NCBI GenBank assembly: GCA_021325375.1
Contig: JAJPHG010000039.1
Coordinates: 1-64,000 of the forward strand
Direction of reading: 5' to 3'
DNA: 64,000 nucleotides
Source: Alphaproteobacteria bacterium
GTDB taxonomy: Bacteria > Pseudomonadota > Alphaproteobacteria > Micropepsales > Micropepsaceae
The translations under genes and the position numbers were made by a program. Of this stretch, positions 40,898-50,824 are shown piece by piece. Positions within the stretch are counted from its first letter, which is position 1, and each line of letters begins with the position of its first letter. The notes under the pieces were generated by a model, which saw only the letters and a program-made list of their open reading frames with translations, was not told where the DNA came from and searched no databases.

Positions 40898-41351
40898 CGT
40901 CGAAGATCATGGCGCTGAACTCCGCCTCCGCGCAGAGCTCGGTGCCCACGAAAGCCTGGCCCTCGAAGCGCCAGACCGGGCCGCGGTGGCGCAGCGCCTT
41001 CACCGGAAAGCGCAGCATGTCGCCGGGGCGCACGGGCTTGCGGAACCGCGCCTTGTCGATGGTCATGAAATAGACGCGCCGCGAAGGGCTCGGATGCCCC
41101 AGCGAATGGACGACGAGCGCGCCCGCGGTCTGCGCCATCGCCTCGACGATGAGCACGCCCGGCATCACCGCGAATTCGGGGAAGTGCCCCTGGAAATGCG
41201 GCTCGTTGAAGCTCACCGCCTTGTGGCCGACGGCGCTCTCGAACGGGACGATGTCGCTCAGCCGCTCGACGAACAGGAACGGCGCGCGATGGGGGAGGAG
41301 CCTCTTGATGTCCTCCACGTCCAGCGTCAGGTCGGAGGCGGTCTTGTCCAT
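40863..41351 (-). CDS. fabZ: 3-hydroxyacyl-[ACP] dehydratase FabZ
   Basis: 162-residue hot-dog fold dehydratase. The start at 41351 gives [20 protein letters not shown]. Catalytic His56 ([15 protein letters not shown]) and Glu70 ([12 protein letters not shown]) are present. The short Ser/Gly-rich tail ([12 protein letters not shown]) is encoded in the overlap with lpxA and looks like a consequence of that overlap. Its ATG overlaps the lpxD stop by one base. Confidence 0.95.
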   Translation of the reverse strand: MDKTASDLTLDVEDIKRLLPHRAPFLFVERLSDIVPFESAVGHKAVSFNEPHFQGHFPEFAVMPGVLIVEAMAQTAGALVVHSLGHPSPSRRVYFMTIDKARFRKPVRPGDMLRFPVKALRHRGPVWRFEGQAFVGTELCAEAEFSAMIFDGENDSSSNGGG

Positions 41352-42373
41352 CACGTCTTCTTCTTGTTGTCCCGTTGCGCCAACATCTTCACCGCTGCCA
41401 TCTCCCGTGCCCATTCCCTTATCGGCTTGGCCGGCATGCCGCCATAGTCCTGGCCGCCCGGAAGATAGCCGATGATGCCGGCACGCGCCGCGAGCCTTGC
41501 GCCGTCTCCGATGCGGACGTGGTCGGCGATCCCGACCTGCCCGCCCATTATCACGAAATCGCCGATCTCGCAGCTTCCCGCGATCCCGGCATGGCCGGCG
41601 ATGACGGCGTGCCTGCCGATCTTGGTGTTGTGCCCAATCTGCACCAGATTATCAATCTTGGTTCCCTCGCCCACGACCGTGTCGCCGAGCGCCCCGCGGT
41701 CGATCGCGGTGCACAAGCCGATCTCGACCCGGTCCTGCACGATCACGCGGCCGAGTTGCGGGATTTTGACGTGGCCCTTGGAGCTGGAGGCGAAGCCGAA
41801 GCCCGGTCCGCCGATCTGGGCGCCGGGAAGGATCAGGATCTCGTCGCCGATATAGGCGTGACTGATCGAGACGTTGCTGCCGATCTCGCAGTCGCGCCCG
41901 ATCGCGACCCCGCGCGCGATCACCGTATTGGGGCCGATCCTTGTGCGCGCGCCGATCTCGACGTCCGGGCCGAGCACGACGCCCGGCGCGAGAACGGCGT
42001 CTTCGCCGATGCGGGCCGTGGAGTGGATGGCCTCGGCTTGCGCCCACTGCGCCAGTCCGGACTGCGGATAGAAGAGCGTTGCCGCCGCCGCGAAGGCATG
42101 CTGCACCGAGGCGCAAGGAACGGCGACGCAGCCTTGCGGCGCGGCGCGCTTCTCGTTCTTCGAGACGAAGCAGAACCCGGCCTGCGTGCTCGCGAACTGC
42201 TCGGCCGCGCCCGCGCCGGTGAAGAAGCTGAGATGAGCCGGTCCCGCGCCGTCGAGGCTGGCGATGTCGTGCACCAGCGCGTCGCCGTCGGCGGGCGCGC
42301 CTGCGCCGGCGACTTCGCAGATCCGCTTTAAGCTGAACGGTCCCTTGTTGTCGTAGAAACGCGGGTCGGCCAT
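41351..42373 (-). CDS. lpxD: UDP-3-O-acylglucosamine N-acyltransferase
   Basis: 340-residue hexapeptide-repeat acyltransferase, the third step of lipid A synthesis. An N-terminal uridine-binding domain (about 1-100, with [20 protein letters not shown]) leads to the left-handed beta-helix; the catalytic His248 is in [18 protein letters not shown]. The short Lys-rich C-terminus (AQRDNKKKT) abuts fabZ with a one-base overlap. ompH lies 25 bases upstream. Confidence 0.96.
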   Translation of the reverse strand: MADPRFYDNKGPFSLKRICEVAGAGAPADGDALVHDIASLDGAGPAHLSFFTGAGAAEQFASTQAGFCFVSKNEKRAAPQGCVAVPCASVQHAFAAAATLFYPQSGLAQWAQAEAIHSTARIGEDAVLAPGVVLGPDVEIGARTRIGPNTVIARGVAIGRDCEIGSNVSISHAYIGDEILILPGAQIGGPGFGFASSSKGHVKIPQLGRVIVQDRVEIGLCTAIDRGALGDTVVGEGTKIDNLVQIGHNTKIGRHAVIAGHAGIAGSCEIGDFVIMGGQVGIADHVRIGDGARLAARAGIIGYLPGGQDYGGMPAKPIREWAREMAAVKMLAQRDNKKKT

Positions 42374-42398
42374 GCGAGCCCTACCGGTGCTTGCGTCC

Positions 42399-42995
42399 CT
42401 ATTGCTGGGGCTGCTGCTGCTGCTGCTGCTGGACCATGCCCGGCGGCGGCGGCACGAGCTCCACCTTGAGCGAGGGCAGCTTCGCGTCCAGGCGCTGCAC
42501 GGCGACGCGGGTGATGTCGAGCGTGGGATCGGTGCCCATCAGGACCATCTGCTTGTCGACGAGGAGATTGGCGTGGCGCTCGACCATGATGCCCTGAAGG
42601 ATCGGGCCCAGCGTCTGCTCGATCGTCATGCGCGCCTTGATGAAGCCGCCCTGGATCAGGCTCTGCTTCTTCTGCGCCAGGCCCTGAAGGCCGGCTTCCT
42701 TGGCCTGGAAATCCTTGATCTTGCGCGACTTCACGTCGGCCGAAAGGATCGCGAGCTGCTGCTTCAGCGCGTCTCCCTCGCGGTGCAGCGCCGCACCCTG
42801 GCCCCTGAGATCGGCTTCAGCCTGCTGGCTGTAGGCGTTGACCTGACGCACCACGTCCTGGCCGACCTTGGATGCGCGCAGCACCTCGGACCTGTCGATG
42901 ACGAGGAGCCTGGGCTCCGGCGTCGCGGCATGCGCGGCGAAACCGAGCGTGAGCGCGGCGACCGCCGCAAGGAGCGAAAGCGATTGCTTAGTCAT
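42399..42995 (-). CDS. OmpH/Skp-family periplasmic chaperone
   Basis: 198 residues with a signal peptide ([20 protein letters not shown], cleavage near AHA). The mature part begins with the Skp-like [20 protein letters not shown] strand and continues as long coiled-coil helices (about 65-140), forming the tentacles that hold unfolded outer-membrane proteins. The C-terminus is a PPPPGM and poly-Gln tail ([10 protein letters not shown]), which is unusual. Located between bamA and lpxD, the normal place for ompH/skp; its start is 4 bases after the bamA stop. Confidence 0.9.
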   Translation of the reverse strand: MTKQSLSLLAAVAALTLGFAAHAATPEPRLLVIDRSEVLRASKVGQDVVRQVNAYSQQAEADLRGQGAALHREGDALKQQLAILSADVKSRKIKDFQAKEAGLQGLAQKKQSLIQGGFIKARMTIEQTLGPILQGIMVERHANLLVDKQMVLMGTDPTLDITRVAVQRLDAKLPSLKVELVPPPPGMVQQQQQQQPQQ

Positions 42996-42999
42996 TGGT

Positions 43000-45402
43000 C
43001 TAGAATCCCGTGCCAGCGCTGAAGTGAATGATTTGCGGCCGATCATAGCTGGTCTTGATGAACGGCATGCCCAAATCGACCTGGATCGGTCCGAACGGCG
43101 ACTTCCAGCCGACGGAGAGACCCGCCGAGGCGCGGAAGGCGAGGTTGTCCACGATCGGGCAGGTCAGATGGACTGAGATATAGCGCGCGCAGACCTGGGC
43201 CTTGTCGTCGACACGGCCCAGCGTGCCGAAGTCGCTGAACAGCGAGAGGTTGATGCCGTAATCCTCGGGCAGGAAATCCGGCAGCCTCACCGCCGCGGTA
43301 CCGATGGCGTAGACGTCGCCGCCGAGCGCGCCCACGTCCTTGTTCACGCTCAGGTCGCGCGGACCGATGCCGGCGAGCGCGAAGCCGCGGAACGTGTCGC
43401 CGCCCTTGAAGAAACGGTCGTTGATCGGAAGCGCGCTTCCGTCGAAGGGCGTGATGTAGCCCGCGTTCACGCCGAACGAGCCCACCATCGAATCCCAGAG
43501 CACGCGCTTGTAGTAGGTGGCCGTCGTCTCGGTGCGGAAATACTTCACCGAGCCGGCGATACCGGCGAAGTCCTGCGACAGCGAGAAGGCGAGGCCGTGC
43601 GTCGGCTTGATGTAGTCGTCGAGCGTGTTGTAGGCGAAGGTGAAGCCGACGCCCGAGGTCGTCGTCGTGCCTGCCGCGTCGAGCACTTCCAGCGGCGCGC
43701 CCGGATAGGGCGTGATGTCCTGGATCTGGAAGGTATAGCGCAGCCCGACGGAGCCGAACTCGGAGGTCGGGAAGCCGAGGCGCAGGTTGATCGCGGTCAC
43801 GTCGGCCTGATAGGTCGCCTGCTGGTAGTTGGTCAGCACCTTGTAGAGGTCGACGCCCGCCGAAAGCGGCCTGTCGAGGAAATAGGGCTCGGTGAAGCTG
43901 AACTGGAACTGCTTGCTGATCTCGGAGATCGAGATGCTGGCGCGCATGTACTGGCCGCGCCCGAACAGGTTGCGCTCGGTATAGCTGAACTCGCCGACCA
44001 GCGAGCTGGTCGAGGAATAGCCGGCGCCGATCGATAGCTCGCCCGTCGACTGCTCGGTGACCTTCACGTTCAGGTTCACGCGGTCGGGCTGCGAGCCGGG
44101 CGACTGCTTGATGTCGACGTCCTTGAAGATGCCCAGGCTGCGGATGCGGGTGCGCGAACGGTCGACGAGCACGCGGTTGAACGCGTCGCCCTCGACCAGG
44201 CGGAACTCGCGGCGCACGACCTTGTCGAGCGTGCGGTTGTTGCCGGTGATGTTGATGTTCTCGACATAGACGCGCGGGCCCTGGTCGATCTTCAGGATGA
44301 CGCCGATGGTGCGCGCGTCGTGGTCGCGCTTGATGCGCGGATGGACCTCGGCGAAGGCGTAGCCGCGCGTGCCGGCGGCGTTGGTCAGCGCGTCGATCGC
44401 CTTCTGGATCTTCTCGCCGTCATAGAGCTCGCCGTCCTTGATCTTGACCAGCGGGCGCAGCGCCAGCGGGTCGAGCTCCTTGATGCTCGAATCGATCTCG
44501 ACCTTGCCGAAGTGATAGAGGTCGCCCTCGTCCACCGTAAAGGTGACGAAGAAGGCGTCGTGCGAAGGCGTCAGTTCCGCCACCGCCGAGACGACGTGGA
44601 AGTCGGCATAGCCGTGGCTGATGTAGAAGCGGCGCAGCTGCTCGCGGTCGAAGGTCAACCGGTCGGGATCGTAGTTGTCGTTGCTCGCCAAGAGGCGCCA
44701 CCAGCTCGACTCCTCGGTCGCGATCTGCTCGCGCAGCGTGTCGTCGTCGAACACCTTGTTGCCGATGAAGGCGATGCGCGCGACGCCGGTGGTCGGACCC
44801 TCATGGATCGAGAAGATCAGGTCGACGCGGTTCTGCGGACGCTGGATGATCTGGGGGTCGACGGTGGCGCCGAACTTGCCGTTGCGGCGATAGACCTCGA
44901 TGATGCGCTGGACGTCGGACTGGACCTTGGTGCGCGTGAACACCATGCGCGGCTTGAGCTGGACTTCCTTCTCGAGGTCCTTGGTCGAGACCTTGCTGTT
45001 ACCTTCATAGTCGATCTGGTTGATGATCGGCGCCTCGACGACGTGCACCGTGAAGGTGGACGTGCCCGCGTCCCAGTTGACGCGCACGTCGGAGAACAGC
45101 CCCGTCGCGAACAGCGCCTTCAGAGCGCGGTCGGACGCGGCCGGCGTATAGGCGTCGCCCTCGCGCAGCGAGATGTAGGAGAGCACCGTGCCTGATTCGA
45201 TGCGCTGCGTGCCCTTGACCGCGATGTGCAGGATCGTCGGCGCGGGGGCCGGCGGGGGAATGTCGGTCGCGGCGGCGGGGGGCGGGGCGGCGTTCGGGCC
45301 CGAGAGCGCCTGGGCCGAAGCGGGTGCGGCGGCGGTGCAGGTGAGCAGCAGAACGACCGAAGCCGTGCGCGTCACTCGGGCGAACAGGGCTTTCACGCTC
45401 AT
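43000..45402 (-). CDS. bamA: Outer membrane protein assembly factor BamA
   Basis: 800-residue Omp85 protein, the catalytic subunit of the Bam complex. Signal peptide (about 1-30, ending ASAQA), a short Pro/Ala-rich linker, five POTRA domains (about 55-400; for example FEGNSKVSTKDLEKEVQL-like IDYEGNSKVSTKDLEKEVQL and NITGNNRTLDKVVRREFRLV) and a 16-strand barrel (about 430-800) with the loop-6 motif VRGF-like FRGFALAGIGP. It ends in a Phe beta-signal (IIHFSAGTGF). It is flanked by rseP and ompH, as in most proteobacteria. Confidence 0.96.
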   Translation of the reverse strand: MSVKALFARVTRTASVVLLLTCTAAAPASAQALSGPNAAPPPAAATDIPPPAPAPTILHIAVKGTQRIESGTVLSYISLREGDAYTPAASDRALKALFATGLFSDVRVNWDAGTSTFTVHVVEAPIINQIDYEGNSKVSTKDLEKEVQLKPRMVFTRTKVQSDVQRIIEVYRRNGKFGATVDPQIIQRPQNRVDLIFSIHEGPTTGVARIAFIGNKVFDDDTLREQIATEESSWWRLLASNDNYDPDRLTFDREQLRRFYISHGYADFHVVSAVAELTPSHDAFFVTFTVDEGDLYHFGKVEIDSSIKELDPLALRPLVKIKDGELYDGEKIQKAIDALTNAAGTRGYAFAEVHPRIKRDHDARTIGVILKIDQGPRVYVENINITGNNRTLDKVVRREFRLVEGDAFNRVLVDRSRTRIRSLGIFKDVDIKQSPGSQPDRVNLNVKVTEQSTGELSIGAGYSSTSSLVGEFSYTERNLFGRGQYMRASISISEISKQFQFSFTEPYFLDRPLSAGVDLYKVLTNYQQATYQADVTAINLRLGFPTSEFGSVGLRYTFQIQDITPYPGAPLEVLDAAGTTTTSGVGFTFAYNTLDDYIKPTHGLAFSLSQDFAGIAGSVKYFRTETTATYYKRVLWDSMVGSFGVNAGYITPFDGSALPINDRFFKGGDTFRGFALAGIGPRDLSVNKDVGALGGDVYAIGTAAVRLPDFLPEDYGINLSLFSDFGTLGRVDDKAQVCARYISVHLTCPIVDNLAFRASAGLSVGWKSPFGPIQVDLGMPFIKTSYDRPQIIHFSAGTGF

Positions 45403-45455
45403 CCACTCGTCTCTTGAGGCACGTAAGGACCCACGTGCGTTAACCAGCCGAAAAA

Positions 45456-46568
45456 TCAGAAAAGATTCAGGTGATGAGCCAAGTCGTTCCAGAGAGAGAA
45501 GAGCACCAAACCCAGAATCAACGCCAGCCCAAACCGAAATCCGACCTCCTGAGCCCGCTCACCGAGCGGCCGCCTCAGGACGGCCTCGCATCCATAGTAC
45601 AGAAGATGTCCCCCGTCGAGCACCGGAATCGGAAAAAGGTTTATCAGCCCGATGCTTACAGATAGTACAGCTATCAGTTGGATGAGAGGCAGAATCCCCA
45701 GCTCGGCGACATTCTTGGTGATTACCACGATGCTGACCGTGCCGTGAAGCTGCTGGGGCCCGGAGCGGCCGAGCAGAAGCTGTCCAAAGCCTTTCAGGGT
45801 CCCGGTTATGACCGTCCAGGTCTGGCGGCAGGCCTCGCCCAGGGCTTCCACCGGCCCGTAGCGCACGATCACGGGCTTAACCTTGTCCGACGCGCCGACG
45901 CCCAGAAGGGGCACGGCCTCCTGGCTTCCGAATTCCTTGCGCTGGGTGATTCTGGGGGTGATGTGGATCGTGTAGTTCTCCCCGGCCCGCGCCAGGGTGA
46001 TGACGTGCGTCTGGGTGCCCGATGTCTGGATGATCTCCGGGATCTGGAAGAAGTCGTTGATCGCGGTGCCGTCGATCGCGCGGATCACGTCGCCGGGGCG
46101 GATGCCGGCCTGCTGCGCGGCGCTGCCCGCCTGCACGCTGCCGATCACCGGGGGCATGACGGCACGGCCCAGGGCCAGCAGCGTCGCGGTGAAGATCACG
46201 ATGGTCAGGAGGAAATTCGCGAACGGCCCGGCGGCGACCACCAGGCACCGCTGCCAGAGCGGCTTGAACTGGAGCGCGACCGCGCGCTCTTGCGGCGTCA
46301 TCGATTCGCCCGCCTCGCTGTCGGGACGGCTGGCGGCATCCGCGTCGCCGAAGAAGCGCACATAGCCGCCGACCGGCAGCCAGCCGATCTTCCAGCGCGT
46401 GCCGTGCTTGTCGGTGCGGCCGATGATCTCGCGGCCGAAGCCGAGCGAGAAGGTCTCGACCCTGACGCCGAACAGCCGCGCCACGGAATAGTGGCCGAGC
46501 TCGTGGATGAACACGATCACGGTGATGACGAACAGGATCGGCACGATCCAATAGACTGTCTCGATCAT
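45456..46568 (-). CDS. rseP: Intramembrane zinc metalloprotease RseP
   Basis: 370-residue site-2 protease. Active-site HExxH is His22-Glu23-His26 (FIHELGHYSVARLFG), and the second metal ligand is Asp318 in FPIPVLDGGHLLYY. One PDZ domain is visible (about 130-205, GSAAQQAGIRPGDVIRAIDG). Four membrane spans are expected. It cleaves anti-sigma factors and leftover signal peptides. The start overlaps dxr by 4 bases (ATGA). A DUF-sized gap of 53 bases separates it from bamA. Confidence 0.95.
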   Translation of the reverse strand: MIETVYWIVPILFVITVIVFIHELGHYSVARLFGVRVETFSLGFGREIIGRTDKHGTRWKIGWLPVGGYVRFFGDADAASRPDSEAGESMTPQERAVALQFKPLWQRCLVVAAGPFANFLLTIVIFTATLLALGRAVMPPVIGSVQAGSAAQQAGIRPGDVIRAIDGTAINDFFQIPEIIQTSGTQTHVITLARAGENYTIHITPRITQRKEFGSQEAVPLLGVGASDKVKPVIVRYGPVEALGEACRQTWTVITGTLKGFGQLLLGRSGPQQLHGTVSIVVITKNVAELGILPLIQLIAVLSVSIGLINLFPIPVLDGGHLLYYGCEAVLRRPLGERAQEVGFRFGLALILGLVLFSLWNDLAHHLNLF

Positions 46569-47806
46569 CTGTTACTCCGCTGGCGGCAGAACTCGGCCGC
46601 CTGTGTACGCGCACGCGCGTCGGCGGCGAGGACGCCGTCAAGCGCGGCTTCCGCCGCGTTGGCGCGCTCTGCCGCGTTCAGGGTTTCTTCGTTCACCGCG
46701 GGGATATCCAAAAAGCCGATACGGCCTTCGAGGAAGGCGCCGACGGCGACCTCGTTGGCGGCATTGAGCGTGGTCGGCGCGAGCCCGCCTGCGCGCATGC
46801 AGTCGAGCGCGATGCGCAGGCACGGGAAGCGTTCGTGATCGGGTGCGAAGAAGGTGAGACCGCCCACCTTGGCGAGGTCGAGCTTGTTCGACGGCGATGA
46901 GATGCGCCTGGGCCAGGCGAGCGCGTGGGCGATGGGCGTGCGCATATCGGGCGCGGAGAGATGAGCAAGCGTCGAGCCGTCGCCATAGGTGACGAGGCAA
47001 TGCACCACCGATTGCGGATGCACGATCACGTCGAGCTGGTCCGGCGGCAGCGCGAAGAGGAAATGCGCCTCGATCAGCTCGAGCCCCTTGTTCATCAGGC
47101 TGGCGCTGTCGACGGAGATCTTGGCGCCCATCGCCCAGTTGGGATGGGCGACCGCTTCCTTCGCCGTCGCCGCGCGCATGCGCTCCAGCGACCACTCCCG
47201 GAACGGGCCGCCGGACGCGGTGAGCGTCACGCGCTCGACCTGCGCCGTGTCGGCGCCGCCCAGCACCTGGAACACCGCGTTGTGCTCGGAGTCCACCGGG
47301 ATCACGGAAGCGCCCGAGCGCGCGATGGCGTCGCGGAACACCGCGCCCGCCGCGACCACGCATTCCTTGTTGGCGAGCGCGACCGTCACGCCGCGCGCGA
47401 TCGCAGCCAGCGCGGGCTCGATCGCCGCGGCACCCATGATCGCCACCATCACCACGTCGGACGGACGTGACGCCGCGTCGATCACCGCCGCCCTGCCCGC
47501 CGCCGTCTCGATGCCGGTTCCGGCGAGACCTTCCTTGAGGCGCGGCAATAGCTTTTCGTCGCCGATGACGGCGAGCCTCGGCTTGAACGCGCGCGCCTGC
47601 TCGATCAGCGTCTCGACATTGCCGCCCGCGGTGAGCGCCTCGATGCCGAGCGCGTCCGGTCCGTAGATCTCGCGCGCATGCGCGATCACGCTCAAGGTGT
47701 TGACGCCGATGGAGCCGGTCGAGCCCAGGATCGTGACGCGCCGCGCCGCCACCCGCTCGAGCGCCGGCAGCGCGAAATCCTTGCGGATGGCTGCGAGCGC
47801 GTTCAT
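46565..47806 (-). CDS. dxr: 1-deoxy-D-xylulose 5-phosphate reductoisomerase
   Basis: 413-residue enzyme of the MEP isoprenoid pathway converting DXP to MEP. The start at 47806 gives MNALAAIRKDFALPALERVA, about 20 residues longer at the N-terminus than E. coli Dxr. The NADPH motif is RVTILGSTGSIGVNTL; substrate and metal residues sit in VALANKECVVAAG, PVDSEHNAVFQVL and ISVDSASLMNKGLELIEAH. It overlaps both cdsA and rseP by 4 bases. The MEP product feeds the adjacent uppS step. Confidence 0.96.
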   Translation of the reverse strand: MNALAAIRKDFALPALERVAARRVTILGSTGSIGVNTLSVIAHAREIYGPDALGIEALTAGGNVETLIEQARAFKPRLAVIGDEKLLPRLKEGLAGTGIETAAGRAAVIDAASRPSDVVMVAIMGAAAIEPALAAIARGVTVALANKECVVAAGAVFRDAIARSGASVIPVDSEHNAVFQVLGGADTAQVERVTLTASGGPFREWSLERMRAATAKEAVAHPNWAMGAKISVDSASLMNKGLELIEAHFLFALPPDQLDVIVHPQSVVHCLVTYGDGSTLAHLSAPDMRTPIAHALAWPRRISSPSNKLDLAKVGGLTFFAPDHERFPCLRIALDCMRAGGLAPTTLNAANEVAVGAFLEGRIGFLDIPAVNEETLNAAERANAAEAALDGVLAADARARTQAAEFCRQRSNR

Positions 47807-48678
47807 GGAGAGGCTCCGAACAGCGCGTCGACATGCAGCACGAGCACGAGCACCGCCACGCCGACCGACGCCGCGAGCATGCTGTCGATGCGGTCGAGCA
47901 CGCCGCCATGGCCCGGGATCATCGTGCCGCTGTCCTTCTTGTGGAAACGCCGCTTGACGAAGGATTCGAACAGGTCGCCGAGCTGCGCCACGACCGACAG
48001 TCCCGCGCCGTAGAGCGCCGCGCGCCACGCACTGCCGCCGAGAAGCCCCACGAAGATCGCCTCCGCCACGGCCGCGGCGAGGATACCGCCGGCGGTTCCA
48101 GACCACGTCTTGTTCGGCGAGAGCACGGGCGCAAGCTTGGGACCTTTCAGCAGATTGCCCGCGACGAGCGCGCCCGTGTCGGTCATCCAAACGACGAGGA
48201 ACAGGCCGATCACGATCGCAGCCCCCTCGGGCGGGATCGCGCGCGACGCCACCAGCGCGAGCGCGGGCCCGCCGATATAGAGAACGCCCGCGCCCTGCCA
48301 AAGCGGCATCTCGCCGCGCAGCGCCGCGAGCGCCGCGACCAGCACCACGCCCGCGCCGAGAATCCCCCAGCCGTACCAGAGATGAGGCTTGAGCGTGACG
48401 GCGGCGAGCGCCAGCGCGATGGAAAGCCCGGCCAGCACCGACTCGATCCGCATGGAGCGCGTGCCCGTCGCCACCATCCGGTGCCACTCGCGCACGGCCA
48501 GCAGCGCGCCCAGGCCGACGAACAGCGCGAAATATTGCGTCCCGCCGTAATCGGCTTCCACCGCGATGCCCGCGAGCAGAAGGCCGAACAGCGGCCGCAT
48601 GATCCAGTCGCGCGAGACCTTGACCTCGCGGCGCGCGATGTGCCGCACGTTCGAAGGCACGGGACGGGAGAGGCTCAC
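47803..48678 (-). CDS. cdsA: Phosphatidate cytidylyltransferase
   Basis: 291 residues from a GTG start at 48678 that overlaps the uppS stop (GTGA); the first part reads VSLSRPVPSNVRHIARREVK. Seven to eight membrane helices and the CDP-diglyceride synthase signature near the C-terminus (LSPNKTWSGTAGGILAAAVA, then FVKRRFHKKDSGTMIPGHGG, VLDRIDS) are intact. It makes CDP-diacylglycerol from phosphatidate and CTP. It overlaps dxr by 4 bases. Confidence 0.95.
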   Translation of the reverse strand: MSLSRPVPSNVRHIARREVKVSRDWIMRPLFGLLLAGIAVEADYGGTQYFALFVGLGALLAVREWHRMVATGTRSMRIESVLAGLSIALALAAVTLKPHLWYGWGILGAGVVLVAALAALRGEMPLWQGAGVLYIGGPALALVASRAIPPEGAAIVIGLFLVVWMTDTGALVAGNLLKGPKLAPVLSPNKTWSGTAGGILAAAVAEAIFVGLLGGSAWRAALYGAGLSVVAQLGDLFESFVKRRFHKKDSGTMIPGHGGVLDRIDSMLAASVGVAVLVLVLHVDALFGASP

Positions 48679-49412
48679 GCGACCGCTTCCGGCAGCGAGC
48701 CGAAACGGCGCTCGCGGCGGGCGAACTGGTCGAGCGCTTCGAGGAACTTCTCCGGCGTGAAGTCGGGCCACAGCGTGTCGACAAAGAGCAGCTCCGCATA
48801 AGCCGATTGCCAGAGCAGGAAATTGCTCAAGCGCCGCTCGCCGCTGGTGCGGATGAGAAGGTCGGGCTCGGGCAGCGCGCTGGTGAAGAGCCGCGTCGCG
48901 AACAGCTCCGGCGTGATCGTCTCGGGATCCAGGCGCCCTTCCTTCGCGGCGCGGGCGAGCTCGCGCGCGGCGGCGCAGATCTCCTCCTGCCCGCCGTAGT
49001 CGAAGGCGAAGGTGAGGTTGAGCCCGGTGTTGCCGACCGTGCGGCGCTCCATCTCCTCGATCATCTGGCGGATGTCGGTGGCGACGCGCGAGCGGTTGCC
49101 GATGATGCGCACGCGCACGCCACGCGCGACCATCTCCTCCAGATCGTTGCGGAAGTAGAGGCGGAACAGGCCCATCAGCGCGCCGACCTCGGTCGGTGGC
49201 CGCTTCCAGTTCTCGGAACTGAAGGCATAGAGCGTCAGGTTCTGCAGCCCCGCATCCGTCGCCGCGCGCACGATCTCGCGCACCGCGGCCACGCCCGCGA
49301 CGTGCCCCGCCTGGCGCGGCAGGTGACGCTTGCGCGCCCAGCGTCCGTTGCCGTCCATGATGATGGCGACGTGACGCGGTAGGCTCGAAGCGTCTGGCGG
49401 CACAGCGGCCAT
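48675..49412 (-). CDS. uppS: Isoprenyl transferase (undecaprenyl diphosphate synthase)
   Basis: 245-residue cis-prenyltransferase that makes the C55 carrier for peptidoglycan and O-antigen. The catalytic Asp20 is in VAIIMDGNGRWARKR; other family segments are LTLYAFSSENWKRPPTEVG, LTFAFDYGGQEEI and PEPDLLIRTSGERRLSNFLL. It is 28 bases downstream of frr and overlaps cdsA (GTGA). Confidence 0.97.
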   Translation of the reverse strand: MAAVPPDASSLPRHVAIIMDGNGRWARKRHLPRQAGHVAGVAAVREIVRAATDAGLQNLTLYAFSSENWKRPPTEVGALMGLFRLYFRNDLEEMVARGVRVRIIGNRSRVATDIRQMIEEMERRTVGNTGLNLTFAFDYGGQEEICAAARELARAAKEGRLDPETITPELFATRLFTSALPEPDLLIRTSGERRLSNFLLWQSAYAELLFVDTLWPDFTPEKFLEALDQFARRERRFGSLPEAVA

Positions 49413-49439
49413 CGTTAACCAATCTCCGGGAGGACCAGC

Positions 49440-50000
49440 CTACACCTGCATGATTTCCTGCTCCTTGCCGTGGAGCACCTGGTCGATCTCTTTTATGTGC
49501 GCGTCGGTCATCTTCTGCAATTCGTCGCCGAGCTTGTGATGCTCGTCCTGGCCGATCTTGTGGTCCTTTTCGAGCTTTTTGAGGACCTCCATCCCGTCGC
49601 GGCGCACATTTCGCACGGCGATGCGGGCCTGCTCGGCATATTTGGAGGCGAGTTTCGCCAGTTCCTTGCGGCGCTCCTCGTTGAGCTCCGGGATCGGGAT
49701 GCGCAGGAGCTGGCCGTCCATCTGCGGATTGAGGCCCAGACCCGCGTCGCGGATCGCCTTGTCCACCGCCTTGGCCAGGCCCTTGTCCCAGACCTGGACG
49801 GTGAGCAGGCGCGGCTCCGGCGTCGAGACCGTTCCCACCTGGTTGATCGGCATCTGCTGGCCGTAGGCGTCGACGCTCACGGGGTCGAGCAGGGCCGGGC
49901 TGGCGCGGCCGGTGCGCAGGCCCGCGAACTCGGATTTCAGGGTCCCGATGGCGCCGTTCATGCGCCGGTTCATTTCGTCCTTGCTATAGGTGTCAGCCAT
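49440..50000 (-). CDS. frr: Ribosome recycling factor
   Basis: 186-residue RRF, which together with EF-G splits post-termination ribosomes. Family motifs: [40 protein letters not shown] and [20 protein letters not shown]. Full length. pyrH lies 15 bases upstream and uppS 27 bases downstream, the standard order. Confidence 0.97.
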   Translation of the reverse strand: MADTYSKDEMNRRMNGAIGTLKSEFAGLRTGRASPALLDPVSVDAYGQQMPINQVGTVSTPEPRLLTVQVWDKGLAKAVDKAIRDAGLGLNPQMDGQLLRIPIPELNEERRKELAKLASKYAEQARIAVRNVRRDGMEVLKKLEKDHKIGQDEHHKLGDELQKMTDAHIKEIDQVLHGKEQEIMQV

Positions 50001-50014
50001 GTCTTCCTCCGGGG

Positions 50015-50740
50015 CTAGCCCTTGCCGCCGATGATCGTGGCGCGTCCCTCGCCGCGCATGACCGCTGCGAGCGCGCCCTTGTCGTGGATGGAGAATACCA
50101 GAATCGGGATGCCGTTCTCGCGCGAAAGGCTGATCGCCGACGCATCCATCACCTGAAGGTCGCGGGCCAAGACCTCGTGATAGCTCAAGGATTCGAAACG
50201 CTCTGCGGTGGGGTGCTTCTTGGGGTCGGCGCTGTAGACGCCGTCAACTTGGGTGCCCTTGAGCAGCGCGTCGCAGCCCATCTCGGCCGCCCGGAGCGCC
50301 GCCGCGGTGTCCGTTGTGAAGAACGGGTTGCCGGTGCCGGCGCCGAAGATGACGACCCGGCCCTTCTCCATGTGGCGGATGGCGACGCGGCGGATATAGG
50401 GCTCGCAGACCGACGCCATGGGGATGGCCGACTGGACCCGACAGGCGACCCCGATCCGCTCCAGCGCCGCCTGCATGCCGAGCGCGTTCATGACGGTGGC
50501 CAACATGCCCATATAGTCGGCGGTCGCGCGGTCGATGCCCTGGGCCGCCGCCGACAGCCCGCGGAAGATGTTCCCGCCGCCGATCACCATGCAGATCTGG
50601 GTGCCGGCATCGTAGGCCGCCTTCACGTCGCCCGCGATCCGGTCGACGGTCTCCAGGTCGATGCCGTAGGAGCGCTCGCCCATCAACGCCTCGCCGGAGA
50701 CCTTGAGCAGGACCCGGGCGTATTTGGGCTGGTCTGGCAT
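50015..50740 (-). CDS. pyrH: Uridylate kinase
   Basis: 241-residue hexameric UMP kinase of the amino acid kinase fold. The start at 50740 gives [20 protein letters not shown]. Markers: [40 protein letters not shown] and [20 protein letters not shown]. The 84-base gap to tsf contains a fragment of the family A repeat centre (ATTTCGGGGAGGGGT near 50782) beside the tsf stop. Confidence 0.97.
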   Translation of the reverse strand: MPDQPKYARVLLKVSGEALMGERSYGIDLETVDRIAGDVKAAYDAGTQICMVIGGGNIFRGLSAAAQGIDRATADYMGMLATVMNALGMQAALERIGVACRVQSAIPMASVCEPYIRRVAIRHMEKGRVVIFGAGTGNPFFTTDTAAALRAAEMGCDALLKGTQVDGVYSADPKKHPTAERFESLSYHEVLARDLQVMDASAISLSRENGIPILVFSIHDKGALAAVMRGEGRATIIGGKG

Positions 50741-50824
50741 CGTCGCTCCGTTCCCCAAATCGTACGGACGCAGTGAGAGAAGATTTCGGGGAGGGGTCAA
50801 GCCCCTTCCCCCAAACCCTCTCCC